Part shown: positions 51,879 through 58,950 of the stretch, piece after piece | How positions within the stretch are numbered: the stretch's first letter is position 1 | Layout: every line of letters begins with the position of its first letter | Origin: Lewinellaceae bacterium | Lineage (GTDB): Bacteria; Bacteroidota; Bacteroidia; Chitinophagales; Saprospiraceae | Length of the DNA: 64,000 nt | Reading direction: 5' to 3' | Assembly (NCBI GenBank): GCA_020636095.1 | Contig: JACJYN010000004.1 | Span: 372,001 to 436,000 of the forward strand | Position numbers and translations under genes: made by a program | The notes under the pieces: model-generated | Told to the model about the DNA's origin: nothing | The model's input: only the letters and a program-made list of their open reading frames with translations | The model's database searches: none

Positions 51879-52234
51879 TAAGCGGAGAAGGAAGTGCCAC
51901 ATCCGCAGGTATCGGTAGCGTTGGGGTTATTGAAAGAAAACCCCCGGTTGTTGAGGCCCTCCTCCCAGTCTATTTCCATGCCGAGCAAATAGATGGCATG
52001 GGATTTTTCCATGAGGATTTTTATGCCTTTCACATCATATACCTGGTCGTTCTCTTTCTGGAGGTCAAATCCCAGGACATAGGAAAAGCCGGAGCATCCA
52101 CCTCCTTTGACACCCACCCGGAGGCCATGGGTGTCGGATATGGATTGTTCCGTTTTTATTTTTTGCAGCGCCTCTATCGCACCTTCGGTCAGGGAGATGG
52201 GCGCCTCAGTTACTGTTTTTTGAATCTCACTCAT
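51878..52234 (-). CDS. IscA/HesB-like iron-sulfur cluster carrier
   Basis: A 118-residue A-type carrier. The HesB core is present: LRVGVKGGGCSGFSYVLGF (first Cys about 47) and the closing CGCGTSFSA with two further Cys; these three cysteines bind the cluster. It hands Fe-S clusters to target enzymes. The stop codon's last base lies inside the right end of the family C element. No isc or suf genes are adjacent. Repeats fill both sides of this gene, which stands isolated between a T9SS protein and a membrane protein gene. Confidence 0.92.
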   Translation of the reverse strand: MSEIQKTVTEAPISLTEGAIEALQKIKTEQSISDTHGLRVGVKGGGCSGFSYVLGFDLQKENDQVYDVKGIKILMEKSHAIYLLGMEIDWEEGLNNRGFSFNNPNATDTCGCGTSFSA

Positions 52235-52313
52235 AGCTTACTTCATTTTCTAATATCACAAATATACTCTGCCCCAAGTGCTTTGCAAAATTTTCCTTCT
52301 TTGATGAAGCTAA

Positions 52314-52475
52314 GAGTGTGTTCAAATTTCATGCTTCGGTCTGGAAACGCCTCTTTTTTGATGACACTTCGTTACTCAAATACTCATTTAGCTATGGCTA
52401 AACTCCGTTTTTCGTGCCTCGTTTCATCAAAAAATTGACTGTTTCCATCTCCAAAAACGAAATTTGAACACACTC
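52314..52475 (+). mobile_element. family D fold-back element, copy 1
   Basis: A 162-bp element with ends GAGTGTGTTCAAATTTC and its complement, flanked by TAA at 52311-52313 and 52476-52478. Inner arms TTGATGA (52358-52364) and TCATCAA (52424-52430) pair, and the core has CGTTACTC and the hairpin TTTAGC-TATG-GCTAAA. It aligns without a gap to the inverse of the element at 53703-53864, also 162 bp. It lies upstream of iscA in the 779-bp gap 52235-53013. Confidence 0.88.
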
Positions 52476-52535
52476 TAATGGCTGTGCACTTTTTATAAAA
52501 AGGGGAACATACCAGTGGGGCTTTTGGTTTGCTTA

Positions 52536-52698
52536 GTACTCTGTAAATTAAGTAAATTCTCGTTTATGAACGATGTATTTTCGTTCCAACCTAGGAACGC
52601 CCGGAGCCTGATAGCCTTAGCTATCAAGGCGAGGACGAGACGACGGGTGGGGCGGAAAGACACGTTCAGAAACAGAAGATATTTATTTTACAGAGTCC
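52536..52698 (+). mobile_element. family A fold-back element, copy 2
   Basis: About 163 bp with ends GTACTCTGTAAATTAAGTA and the complement of GGACTCTGTAAAATAAATA. It is the reverse of the element at 1461-1648 and keeps the TGATAGC/GCTATCA hairpin (CTGATAGCCTTAGCTATCAAG). Both ends read ACTCTGTAAA here but ACTCTGTTAA in copy 1, so the two ends changed together. The right end merges with the damaged left end of the next family C copy. Confidence 0.75.
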
Positions 52699-52834
52699 GG
52701 AGAAAATAAGGTAGAGATTTTGTCGCTGGACAAGGCGCGAAGAACGCGCATAGCCCAGCTACGCAAGTGATGAGCAACGCAGTACAGCGGCAAAAGATCG
52801 GCATCAAATGGGGAAGTTATTCTTCGCCGGGCCC
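52697..52834 (-). mobile_element. family C fold-back element, copy 2 (left end damaged)
   Basis: About 138 bp ending in CTTCGCCGGGCCC, the complement of the family C end. The left end lacks the GGGG and the next CCCC block and abuts the family A copy, which suggests a nested insertion or deletion. Inner arms GTCGCTGGAC (52722-52731) and GTACAGCGGC (52782-52791) pair with two wobble or mismatch pairs. Between them the complement reads GCGTTGCTC...GCGTAGC-TGG-GCTATGC...TCGCGCC. Confidence 0.8.
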
Positions 52835-53013
52835 TTAAGGTTAAATTTCCGCGATTATTGATTTGCACCAAATTTTGGTAGATTTACAGCTTATTACACT
52901 TTGGACAGTCCGGCGCTGATGCTGGAAGGTGGAAAGCCGCCATTGGCTGCCCATTTCCGGCTTCCCACTCCCGGCCGTATTCCAAAGTCCACTGAACCAT
53001 TGAATCCAGCCCT

Positions 53014-53547
53014 ATGCCTATCTGGTTGTCCTTTATTTTAGAAGTCCTGAAGCTGACTGTGCCGGCCCTGATCGTCTTTCTGACGGCTTATTATATACTA
53101 AAGACTTACCTCGAAAGCCAGTATCGCCTGCAGATGGCGGAGATCAGAAAGGGGCAACTTGCAACGACTCTGCCGCTCAAACTGCAGGCCTATGAGCGCC
53201 TTTCCATGTTTTGTGAACGGATCGCCATTCCCAATTTGCTCCTCCGCATTCGCAAGGATGGGATGACGGCGGGGGAACTGCAGGTAAGCCTGCTGCTGTC
53301 CATTCAGCAAGAATACGAGCACAACATCACCCAACAGGTTTATGTCTCTGATCAATTGTGGGAGATCATCAAAATGGCTCGCGACGAAGCAGTCAACCTG
53401 GTGGCTTTAGTGGCCGATAAAGTCGGCCCCAAAGCCGATGGTAAAGAACTCGCCCAGGCATTATTCAATATCGTCAACCAACGGGAAGTGATGGCGGTGG
53501 AAAAAGCACTGCTTGCCATAAAGAAAGAAGCCGCGATCGTACTCTGA
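53014..53547 (+). CDS. membrane-anchored conserved Bacteroidota protein, unknown
   Basis: A 177-residue protein with one N-terminal membrane helix (about 8-28) and a soluble helical part. The segment PLKLQAYERLSMFCERIAIPNLLLRIR (about 53-79) and the following SIQQEYEHNITQQVYVS are, as I recall, widely conserved in Bacteroidota, but I know no function. It precedes the aminotransferase pseudogene by only 12 bases. In the 179 bases upstream of the start I see no clear promoter box. Confidence 0.75.
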   Translation: MPIWLSFILEVLKLTVPALIVFLTAYYILKTYLESQYRLQMAEIRKGQLATTLPLKLQAYERLSMFCERIAIPNLLLRIRKDGMTAGELQVSLLLSIQQEYEHNITQQVYVSDQLWEIIKMARDEAVNLVALVADKVGPKADGKELAQALFNIVNQREVMAVEKALLAIKKEAAIVL

Positions 53548-53559
53548 ACCGACAAACCA

Positions 53560-54270
53560 GTGACTCTGTCCGTCCAGGAAGCGGTGGAACGATATAATCG
53601 GATGAGCAATGAATTGCCAACCTATTATATGTGGAGGGTACTGGACAAAGGCAGGGAGCCCCTTCGCGCCAGCCTGGCCGGGCTGGCCGGCTGCTCACCT
53701 GAGAGCATGTTTGGAGGCCGGGTTTGGAGATAAAAAGTGTCAATTTTTTGTTGAGATAAGGCATCTTTTTGCAGCTCATACTGGTGGTACGGGCAAAAAA
53801 AGTAACGCAATATCAGCAAAAAAGGGGCATTTTTTAGCCCAAAGATTGGCCTCCAAACATGCTCTGACGAAATAGCGATCAACCGGAATGCTTCTGAAGC
53901 CCTGGAAACAGTGATCTTTGGGCTTCGCCTCAAGGCGGGAGGCGAAGTAGTTCTTACCCGCCAGGATTACCCCAATATGATCCAGGCCTGGAAACAACGG
54001 GCGCATCGGGATGGCGTTGTCCTGAAGCGGCTGTCTTTTGATTTCCCGATTGAAGACGATGATCAGATAGTTGAGGCCTTCGTTTCTTCGTTCACCTCCC
54101 GCACGAAAGTGGTCCACATTACGCACATTATCAACTGGAACGGGCAGGTGCTGCCGGCCCGGAAGATCGCCCGGGAAGCCCATAAACGCGGTATTGAGGT
54201 TTTAATCGATGGCGCCCATTCTTTCTGCCAGATGGAATTCGACGTGCCAGAGCTGGAGTGTGATTATTAG
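53560..54270 (+). pseudogene. class V aminotransferase remnant interrupted by a family D element
   Basis: With the element 53703-53864 and one TGA copy (53865-53867) removed, the frame reads 181 codons to a TAG at 54268-54270: QEAVERYNRMSNELPTYYMW, then SPDEIAINRNASEALETVIFG, and later HIINWNGQVLPARKIAREAH and VLIDGAHSFCQ. This is the class V aminotransferase family (cysteine desulfurase/isopenicillin-N epimerase-like). The N-terminus and everything after the AspxAlaHis PLP segment, including the PLP lysine, are missing, so the gene was already or later truncated at both ends. It cannot make an active enzyme. Confidence 0.9.
53703..53864 (-). mobile_element. family D fold-back element, copy 2, in the aminotransferase remnant
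   Basis: A 162-bp element with perfect inverted ends GAGCATGTTTGGAGGCC and an exact 3-bp duplication TGA (53700-53702 and 53865-53867). Nearly the whole length folds back on itself: arms TTGTTGAGATA (53748-53758) and TATCAGCAA (53811-53819) pair. Read on the minus strand it aligns without gaps to the copy at 52314-52475. No open frame of note. The TNA duplication and GAG ends resemble IS5-family (IS1031 group) elements, but no transposase is in the window. Confidence 0.92.
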
Positions 54271-54619
54271 CGCTCAGGAGTTATGCCGAAACAGAACGGT
54301 GAAGAAAGTTTTACTGATGAGACCTCTTAAAAGATACAACTACATAAATAATTCTTCCATCTGCTTTATATATTGGCTAAACCTGTGTATCTTAAGGCAG
54401 TATTAATCGACAACTAAAGCATTGCAGAACTCCGGATGAAGGGTTGTACCTTCATAAACGATTAAATGAACAAAAAACATGGAATTGTCCAGCCTGGCTT
54501 TTTAAACCTCAGCCGGCCGGCCTTCATTCAATCTTCCCGGGAGCATTGCGCCGCCTCTGTATACCTAGACAAAGAATCGCGTCCTTTTTTATCTCAATGC
54601 AGGTATCAAAGTACTGTTT
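54271..54619. other. intergenic, no supported gene
   Basis: This 349-bp stretch follows the pseudogene and may contain the lost promoter of the next gene. A 55-codon frame from ATG 54465 (starting MNKKHGIVQPGFLNL) is open and ends inside the next gene, but it has no recognisable domain and I do not call it. I see no strong hairpin or promoter match. Confidence 0.5.
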
Positions 54620-54877
54620 ATGAAACCTAGCCATCAAAAAGAGCTATTGTTATGCGCTCTCAAGCATTTTGATATTGAAATCATAGATGCTGTTGGGCAT
54701 GAAGTAAAGCTGGAAGAAAATATTCAAATTTCTATGACTGACGGCCCGCAGTTTCAATTGTGGAAGTCAGGCCAGCCGGAAGCTGCCTTTACCGATGTAG
54801 TCAAGCTTTGCACCTACCTCAAAACGCACCTGGAATGGAATGAGAAAAGTGGAGTTGAAAATAGTGGCGCTAGCTAA
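54620..54877 (+). CDS. small hypothetical protein overlapping the DUF151 gene
   Basis: An 85-residue soluble protein without signal or membrane helix. It has a mixed alpha/beta look (IEIIDAVGHEVKLEENIQI) and no family I know. It overlaps the following gene by 38 bases in another frame, which suggests translational coupling. It may be specific to this lineage. Confidence 0.6.
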   Translation: MKPSHQKELLLCALKHFDIEIIDAVGHEVKLEENIQISMTDGPQFQLWKSGQPEAAFTDVVKLCTYLKTHLEWNEKSGVENSGAS

Positions 54878-55409
54878 TAGTGAGGCTCAACCGAACAGTT
54901 TTGTTGTCGTGTTGAAGGAGGAATCGGGCGACCGGAGGTTGCCGGTTGTCATTGGTGCATTTGAAGCCCAGGCTATTGCATTGGCGCTGGAAAAAATACC
55001 TACCAATCGGCCCATGACCCACGACTTGTTTAAAAATACGCTAACAACCATGGGCATCAGCTTGAAAGAAATCGTCATTTCCAACCTTCAGGGGGGTGTT
55101 TTTTACGCTACTTTGATCTGTCAGAAAAATGATGGAACTACCTTCGGCCTGGATTCCAGGACCTCTGATGCGATAGCACTGGCAGTTCGCTTCGAATGCC
55201 CGATTTATGCCAGGGAATTCATTATGAATGAGGCGGGGATTGTCATCGATAAATCATCTTCCGCTGAAGCGGCTCTCCCTGAAAAAAAGAAGGAACTCAG
55301 CACGTATTCTGATCCTGAATTAGGGCAATTACTGGAGGACGCCCTCGCTCAGGAAGATTTTGAACGAGCCGCCAGGATAAGGGATGAAATCCAGCGCAGG
55401 GAAGGATAA
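54840..55409 (+). CDS. bifunctional nuclease family protein (DUF151) with UVR motif
   Basis: A 189-residue protein. The DUF151/BFN domain (about 1-135) has RRLPVVIGAFEAQAIALALEK, RPMTHDLFKNTL and DSRTSDAIALAVRFECPIYA, as in bifunctional nucleases and related bacterial proteins. The C-terminal DPELGQLLEDALAQEDFERAARIRDEIQRR (about 158-187) is a UVR motif as in UvrB/UvrC and McsA. Nuclease activity was shown for plant BFN relatives; for this one it is only inferred. The gene is convergent with the large AAA+ gene. Confidence 0.88.
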   Translation: MRKVELKIVALANSEAQPNSFVVVLKEESGDRRLPVVIGAFEAQAIALALEKIPTNRPMTHDLFKNTLTTMGISLKEIVISNLQGGVFYATLICQKNDGTTFGLDSRTSDAIALAVRFECPIYAREFIMNEAGIVIDKSSSAEAALPEKKKELSTYSDPELGQLLEDALAQEDFERAARIRDEIQRREG

Positions 55410-55424
55410 TTTCCCCCCCCAATC

Positions 55425-58400
55425 TTAAAACGGGTTAATCTGGCTGCGCAGGTTTTTACTAATGCCCGCATATAATAATAGTTTAAACTCACTCCCGGCG
55501 ATATTCACCGCGTTGGAGAAACCGGTCCGCAGGTCAGTCAGTGTATCCCTTCCATCATAAACGCGTACGACCCGGTAGGCGTTTTTCTCATCTTTCTGCC
55601 CTTCCAGCGATACGTGAATGGGTATGGGGCTGCTCTGCCCCAGGTAAAACAGATGGATACCCGCTTCCCCGCCGAAGAGCTCGAACAGGGAGAACATTTC
55701 AATGTCGATAAGGCTCCGGCTTTTATACATCTTGTACGGGATGTCCAGTAGTTGCAACAATTCAGCGTATTTGTCCAGCAAAAAACCGGTTTCCCAGTGT
55801 CCCAGGCCGGTAATGTAGGATTCTATTTTCAGGCTTCCTTTCTGGGGCTGTCCTTTAAGTACATTTCGCAATTGCAACTGCAGGAAAGCCACGTCCAGAT
55901 AATTGCCGATAAATTCTGTCTTGATGCTATCGAACGGAGTCATTCCAAAGTGGTAGGCCTGGCTGATCTCCCGAATACCTTCCTGTTGGAATAAGCGGTC
56001 CTTAATATTCTCCCGTATTCCCTTGGCCGACCAGTCCTTCCGGGGAAACAGGTTCACTGGTTTGAGGCGGAGGGGAATAGCCGGCCCGTATTTGTAGTTG
56101 CGGTCCCTGAACCCCAGGCTGATGTTGTTGATGGCTTCACGGGTTTCTTCGACCCGGCCCTTAAAATGATAATATTCCCAGCCCAGCCCGCTGGAGGCTT
56201 TCCCGTCGGCAAAGATCAAAGGGCCTTCGTGTGCTTCCATCTGCTCCTCATAAGCCAGCAATTGGCCACGGATATTCTCCAGGGTGTAAAGCAACTGGTT
56301 GTAAAAGCGTTTTCCCCGGGCCTCATCGGGCAGGTCGGGAAGCCAGTCGTCTTCAACAGGTTGAGCAAACTGTAAGGTCCGTATGTGTGGCGTTAGCTGG
56401 CCATTTTGCAGCAACACGTCAAACAGAATCGGGGTGTCGATTTGGGTAGAGATCAATTGCTCGGCAGACAAGGCGGTGAGGTCCCGCTCTATTTGCCGTT
56501 TCAGGGCCCGGCCGCCCATGCGGGCGTCAAAACCTCTTTGGGCCACCCACTGCAGAGCTTCCTTCGAGATATTCAGGATGGTGGTCCGCCGGACAAAACC
56601 ATCGCGCTGGAGCAATTCTTTGATCTGCAGGCGCGCTATGCTCAGGATGTGGCTAAGTTCCAGTGGGTTGAAAATGACGATCTGGTCAATCCGGTTGATG
56701 AATTCCGGGCGAAATTCATTTTCCACGGCACGCCGGTAGAGTGCGCCCTCATCATCGGTATCTGATTGGAAGCCCAGCCGCGTATGTGCCTTCCGGGCGC
56801 CCACGTTGGAGGTCATAATAATGATGGTGTTGGTGAAGTCTACCGTTCTGCCCAGGCTATCGGTGAGGCGGCCGTCATCCAACACTTGCAGCAGCAGGTC
56901 ATGCACCGCAGGGTGAGCTTTTTCGATTTCATCCAGCAGGATGATGCCAAAGGGGCGATAGCGGACCGTGCCGGTGAGTTGCCCTTCCGGGTTGAAATCA
57001 TCTCCGATGAGGCGTTGGACGGCGCTGCTGTCAATGTATTCATTCATGTCAAAACGCATCAGGTGCTTTTCGTCCCCCATCAGATATTTGCAGATGACTT
57101 TAGCGGCCTGTGTTTTGCCAACTCCCGTCGGGCCGATAAATAAAAAAGAAGCCAGCGGTTTGCTCTTGTCGGCCAGTTTCGCCTTGATGATGTGGATGAC
57201 GTTGGTAAGCGCATCGACTGCCTTGGGTTGCCCGACCAGTTCCTGGGCGATATGTCCGCGTACTTCTCCTTCCTGAAATTGCCGGCTGGAGTCAAAGATG
57301 CGTTCTTCCAGCCCGCTGAAAGCCTTAAATTCCTCCCGCACTTCCGGCGCATTGGCTGAGCGGTACCGGTACTTCACGGCCAACTGCCGCATCAACTTCA
57401 TGACGCTGCCAGGCAGGGGTTTGTTTTTGAGGTAATTGCGTTGAATGGACAACAACTGCCTGACCGCCTGTATGGTGATGGATGTGTCGTTTTCCCGTTC
57501 CAGGGCCCTTCGGTTTTTGAGAACAATGCGAATGGCGGTTTCCAGTTCGGGTTCATTGAGCCGGAAAGCCTGGAAGAGGCTGGCGAACCGCCGGCCTTTT
57601 TCCTGAACGATTTTCCACTCTTCCGGTGTGGCCAGAATAGTGGCCTGCAGCTGCCGTTTTTCGAGATAGGGCCGCAGCACATCGCTGAGGGTCATACTAT
57701 TCTGAGCTGATTTGCCAATGCGCAACAACGCCACCGGGTTGTCGATCAGGATTTTGTCGCTGGTTTTGGTGTTCTCCGCCGGCTTTCTTAGGAAGGAAAT
57801 GATGGATTCAAACCGCTTTTGCCACATCCCGACAATGCTCATTCCCGAGATGATACGGGTAGGGTCGATCAGCCAGACGCGTTGGGGCCGTCCTTTTTTG
57901 GCTTCGTAGAATTCACTTTCGTACCGCCAGATGACTTCATGGATAACGGTGTGTTTGCCTACCCCTTCCGGCCCTATGATGGCCAGGGGCGTATTGCCCC
58001 GATGAAAAATGGCTTTGTATAACTGCTCAACCAACTGTTCCTGGTAATAGGCCCGCCGTAATTCCGATGGATACAGGCTGTTCAGGTCCTGGCCCACTCG
58101 TTCGATCTCTGCCGCTCCGTCAAAATCGGAATCTTCCAGCAGACTCGTCAAAAACCAGTTATCGGCGGGCGTATCAAAGCTGAAACCGGCCTGTCCAATA
58201 TTCACCGCCACTTCAATGTTGGCCATGAATTCCCGCCGTCCGGCAAAAAAAGCCTCCGGGTCAAATTCGTTTTCATTCTCTTTTTTGATCTTGCGCAGCA
58301 GGGCTTGTATGGCCTGTTTTGCCGCCGCCTCCAGGTCCGTTTTGCCGCCCTTTCTGGCCGGGAGCATAAACATGTAATTGTAGAAAGAAGGCAATACCAA

Positions 58401-58727
58401 AAAAGATTTGCCTTCGAGGCTGAAACTGGCCAGCCCGAAGAGGCCGCTTACAAATTGCCGCCCCAGGTTGAACTCCAGTTGAAATTGGTGATACTGGACA
58501 TCCGGCTTGAACAAAAACCACAACAGGCGGTCGGCGCTCTGCCGGCTCAGTGAATACCCTTTGAAGGCCTGGCGGACTTCTTTCTGGAACAGGGCCACCG
58601 CATTGTCGTACCGGCGATGAGTGGCTACCGGGAAACCGGTAAACAAGGGCCGAAGGTGGTAATGCACCTTGTCCTCTATTTGGGTATCCGTAACGAGTGT
58701 GGGAATTTGGAGTTTTACAATTGCCAT
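55425..58727 (-). CDS. ClpB-like double AAA+ ATPase without Clp_N, with long C-terminal extension
   Basis: A 1100-residue protein from ATG 58727 (MAIVKLQIPTLVT). The first about 220 residues are not Clp_N repeats. A first, degenerate AAA+ follows (Walker A GPEGVGK about 248-256; RVWLIDPTRIISGMS in place of the usual Walker B/pore region). The second AAA+ is complete and ClpA/B-like: FIGPTGVGKTQAAK (about 525-538), GIILLDEIEKAHP (about 595-607), TNTIIIMTSNVGA, and a ClpB D2-small domain to about 760. The last some 320 residues are a new region. It is probably a disaggregase/unfoldase-type machine with a lineage-specific partner. It is not a normal ClpB (about 860 residues). Confidence 0.87.
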   Translation of the reverse strand: MAIVKLQIPTLVTDTQIEDKVHYHLRPLFTGFPVATHRRYDNAVALFQKEVRQAFKGYSLSRQSADRLLWFLFKPDVQYHQFQLEFNLGRQFVSGLFGLASFSLEGKSFLVLPSFYNYMFMLPARKGGKTDLEAAAKQAIQALLRKIKKENENEFDPEAFFAGRREFMANIEVAVNIGQAGFSFDTPADNWFLTSLLEDSDFDGAAEIERVGQDLNSLYPSELRRAYYQEQLVEQLYKAIFHRGNTPLAIIGPEGVGKHTVIHEVIWRYESEFYEAKKGRPQRVWLIDPTRIISGMSIVGMWQKRFESIISFLRKPAENTKTSDKILIDNPVALLRIGKSAQNSMTLSDVLRPYLEKRQLQATILATPEEWKIVQEKGRRFASLFQAFRLNEPELETAIRIVLKNRRALERENDTSITIQAVRQLLSIQRNYLKNKPLPGSVMKLMRQLAVKYRYRSANAPEVREEFKAFSGLEERIFDSSRQFQEGEVRGHIAQELVGQPKAVDALTNVIHIIKAKLADKSKPLASFLFIGPTGVGKTQAAKVICKYLMGDEKHLMRFDMNEYIDSSAVQRLIGDDFNPEGQLTGTVRYRPFGIILLDEIEKAHPAVHDLLLQVLDDGRLTDSLGRTVDFTNTIIIMTSNVGARKAHTRLGFQSDTDDEGALYRRAVENEFRPEFINRIDQIVIFNPLELSHILSIARLQIKELLQRDGFVRRTTILNISKEALQWVAQRGFDARMGGRALKRQIERDLTALSAEQLISTQIDTPILFDVLLQNGQLTPHIRTLQFAQPVEDDWLPDLPDEARGKRFYNQLLYTLENIRGQLLAYEEQMEAHEGPLIFADGKASSGLGWEYYHFKGRVEETREAINNISLGFRDRNYKYGPAIPLRLKPVNLFPRKDWSAKGIRENIKDRLFQQEGIREISQAYHFGMTPFDSIKTEFIGNYLDVAFLQLQLRNVLKGQPQKGSLKIESYITGLGHWETGFLLDKYAELLQLLDIPYKMYKSRSLIDIEMFSLFELFGGEAGIHLFYLGQSSPIPIHVSLEGQKDEKNAYRVVRVYDGRDTLTDLRTGFSNAVNIAGSEFKLLLYAGISKNLRSQINPF

Positions 58728-58950
58728 CGCCGATTGCTTGAGGGCGAAAGATAACAAACTTCTGACATTACCCCAATTCTTACTTTTTTGCTCACCGGGT
58801 TGCAAAGTTGAAATTTTTGGCAAAAAACTACCGAAATGACAACTAATAAGCTAAACCAGATTTTGGAAACACCTCGCTCAAACATAATAAAAAGTACACT
58901 GTTACGCTCTCGTATTAGATAATTAATCTCCTTACCCTAAAGCTAAGATT

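Noticed and set aside
51449..52834. Possible CRISPR, attachment sites or integron in the repeat cluster
   Set aside because: Elements have different ends and 2-3 bp target duplications; there are no integrase genes or gene cassettes.
54465..54632. 55-codon open frame before the 85-residue gene
   Set aside because: No domain or signal, odd composition, and it overlaps the next gene; nothing supports coding.
58728..58823. 32-codon N-terminal extension of the AAA+ gene
   Set aside because: No similarity in type to the rest; the ATG at 58727 gives a natural beta-strand start and leaves a normal intergenic region.
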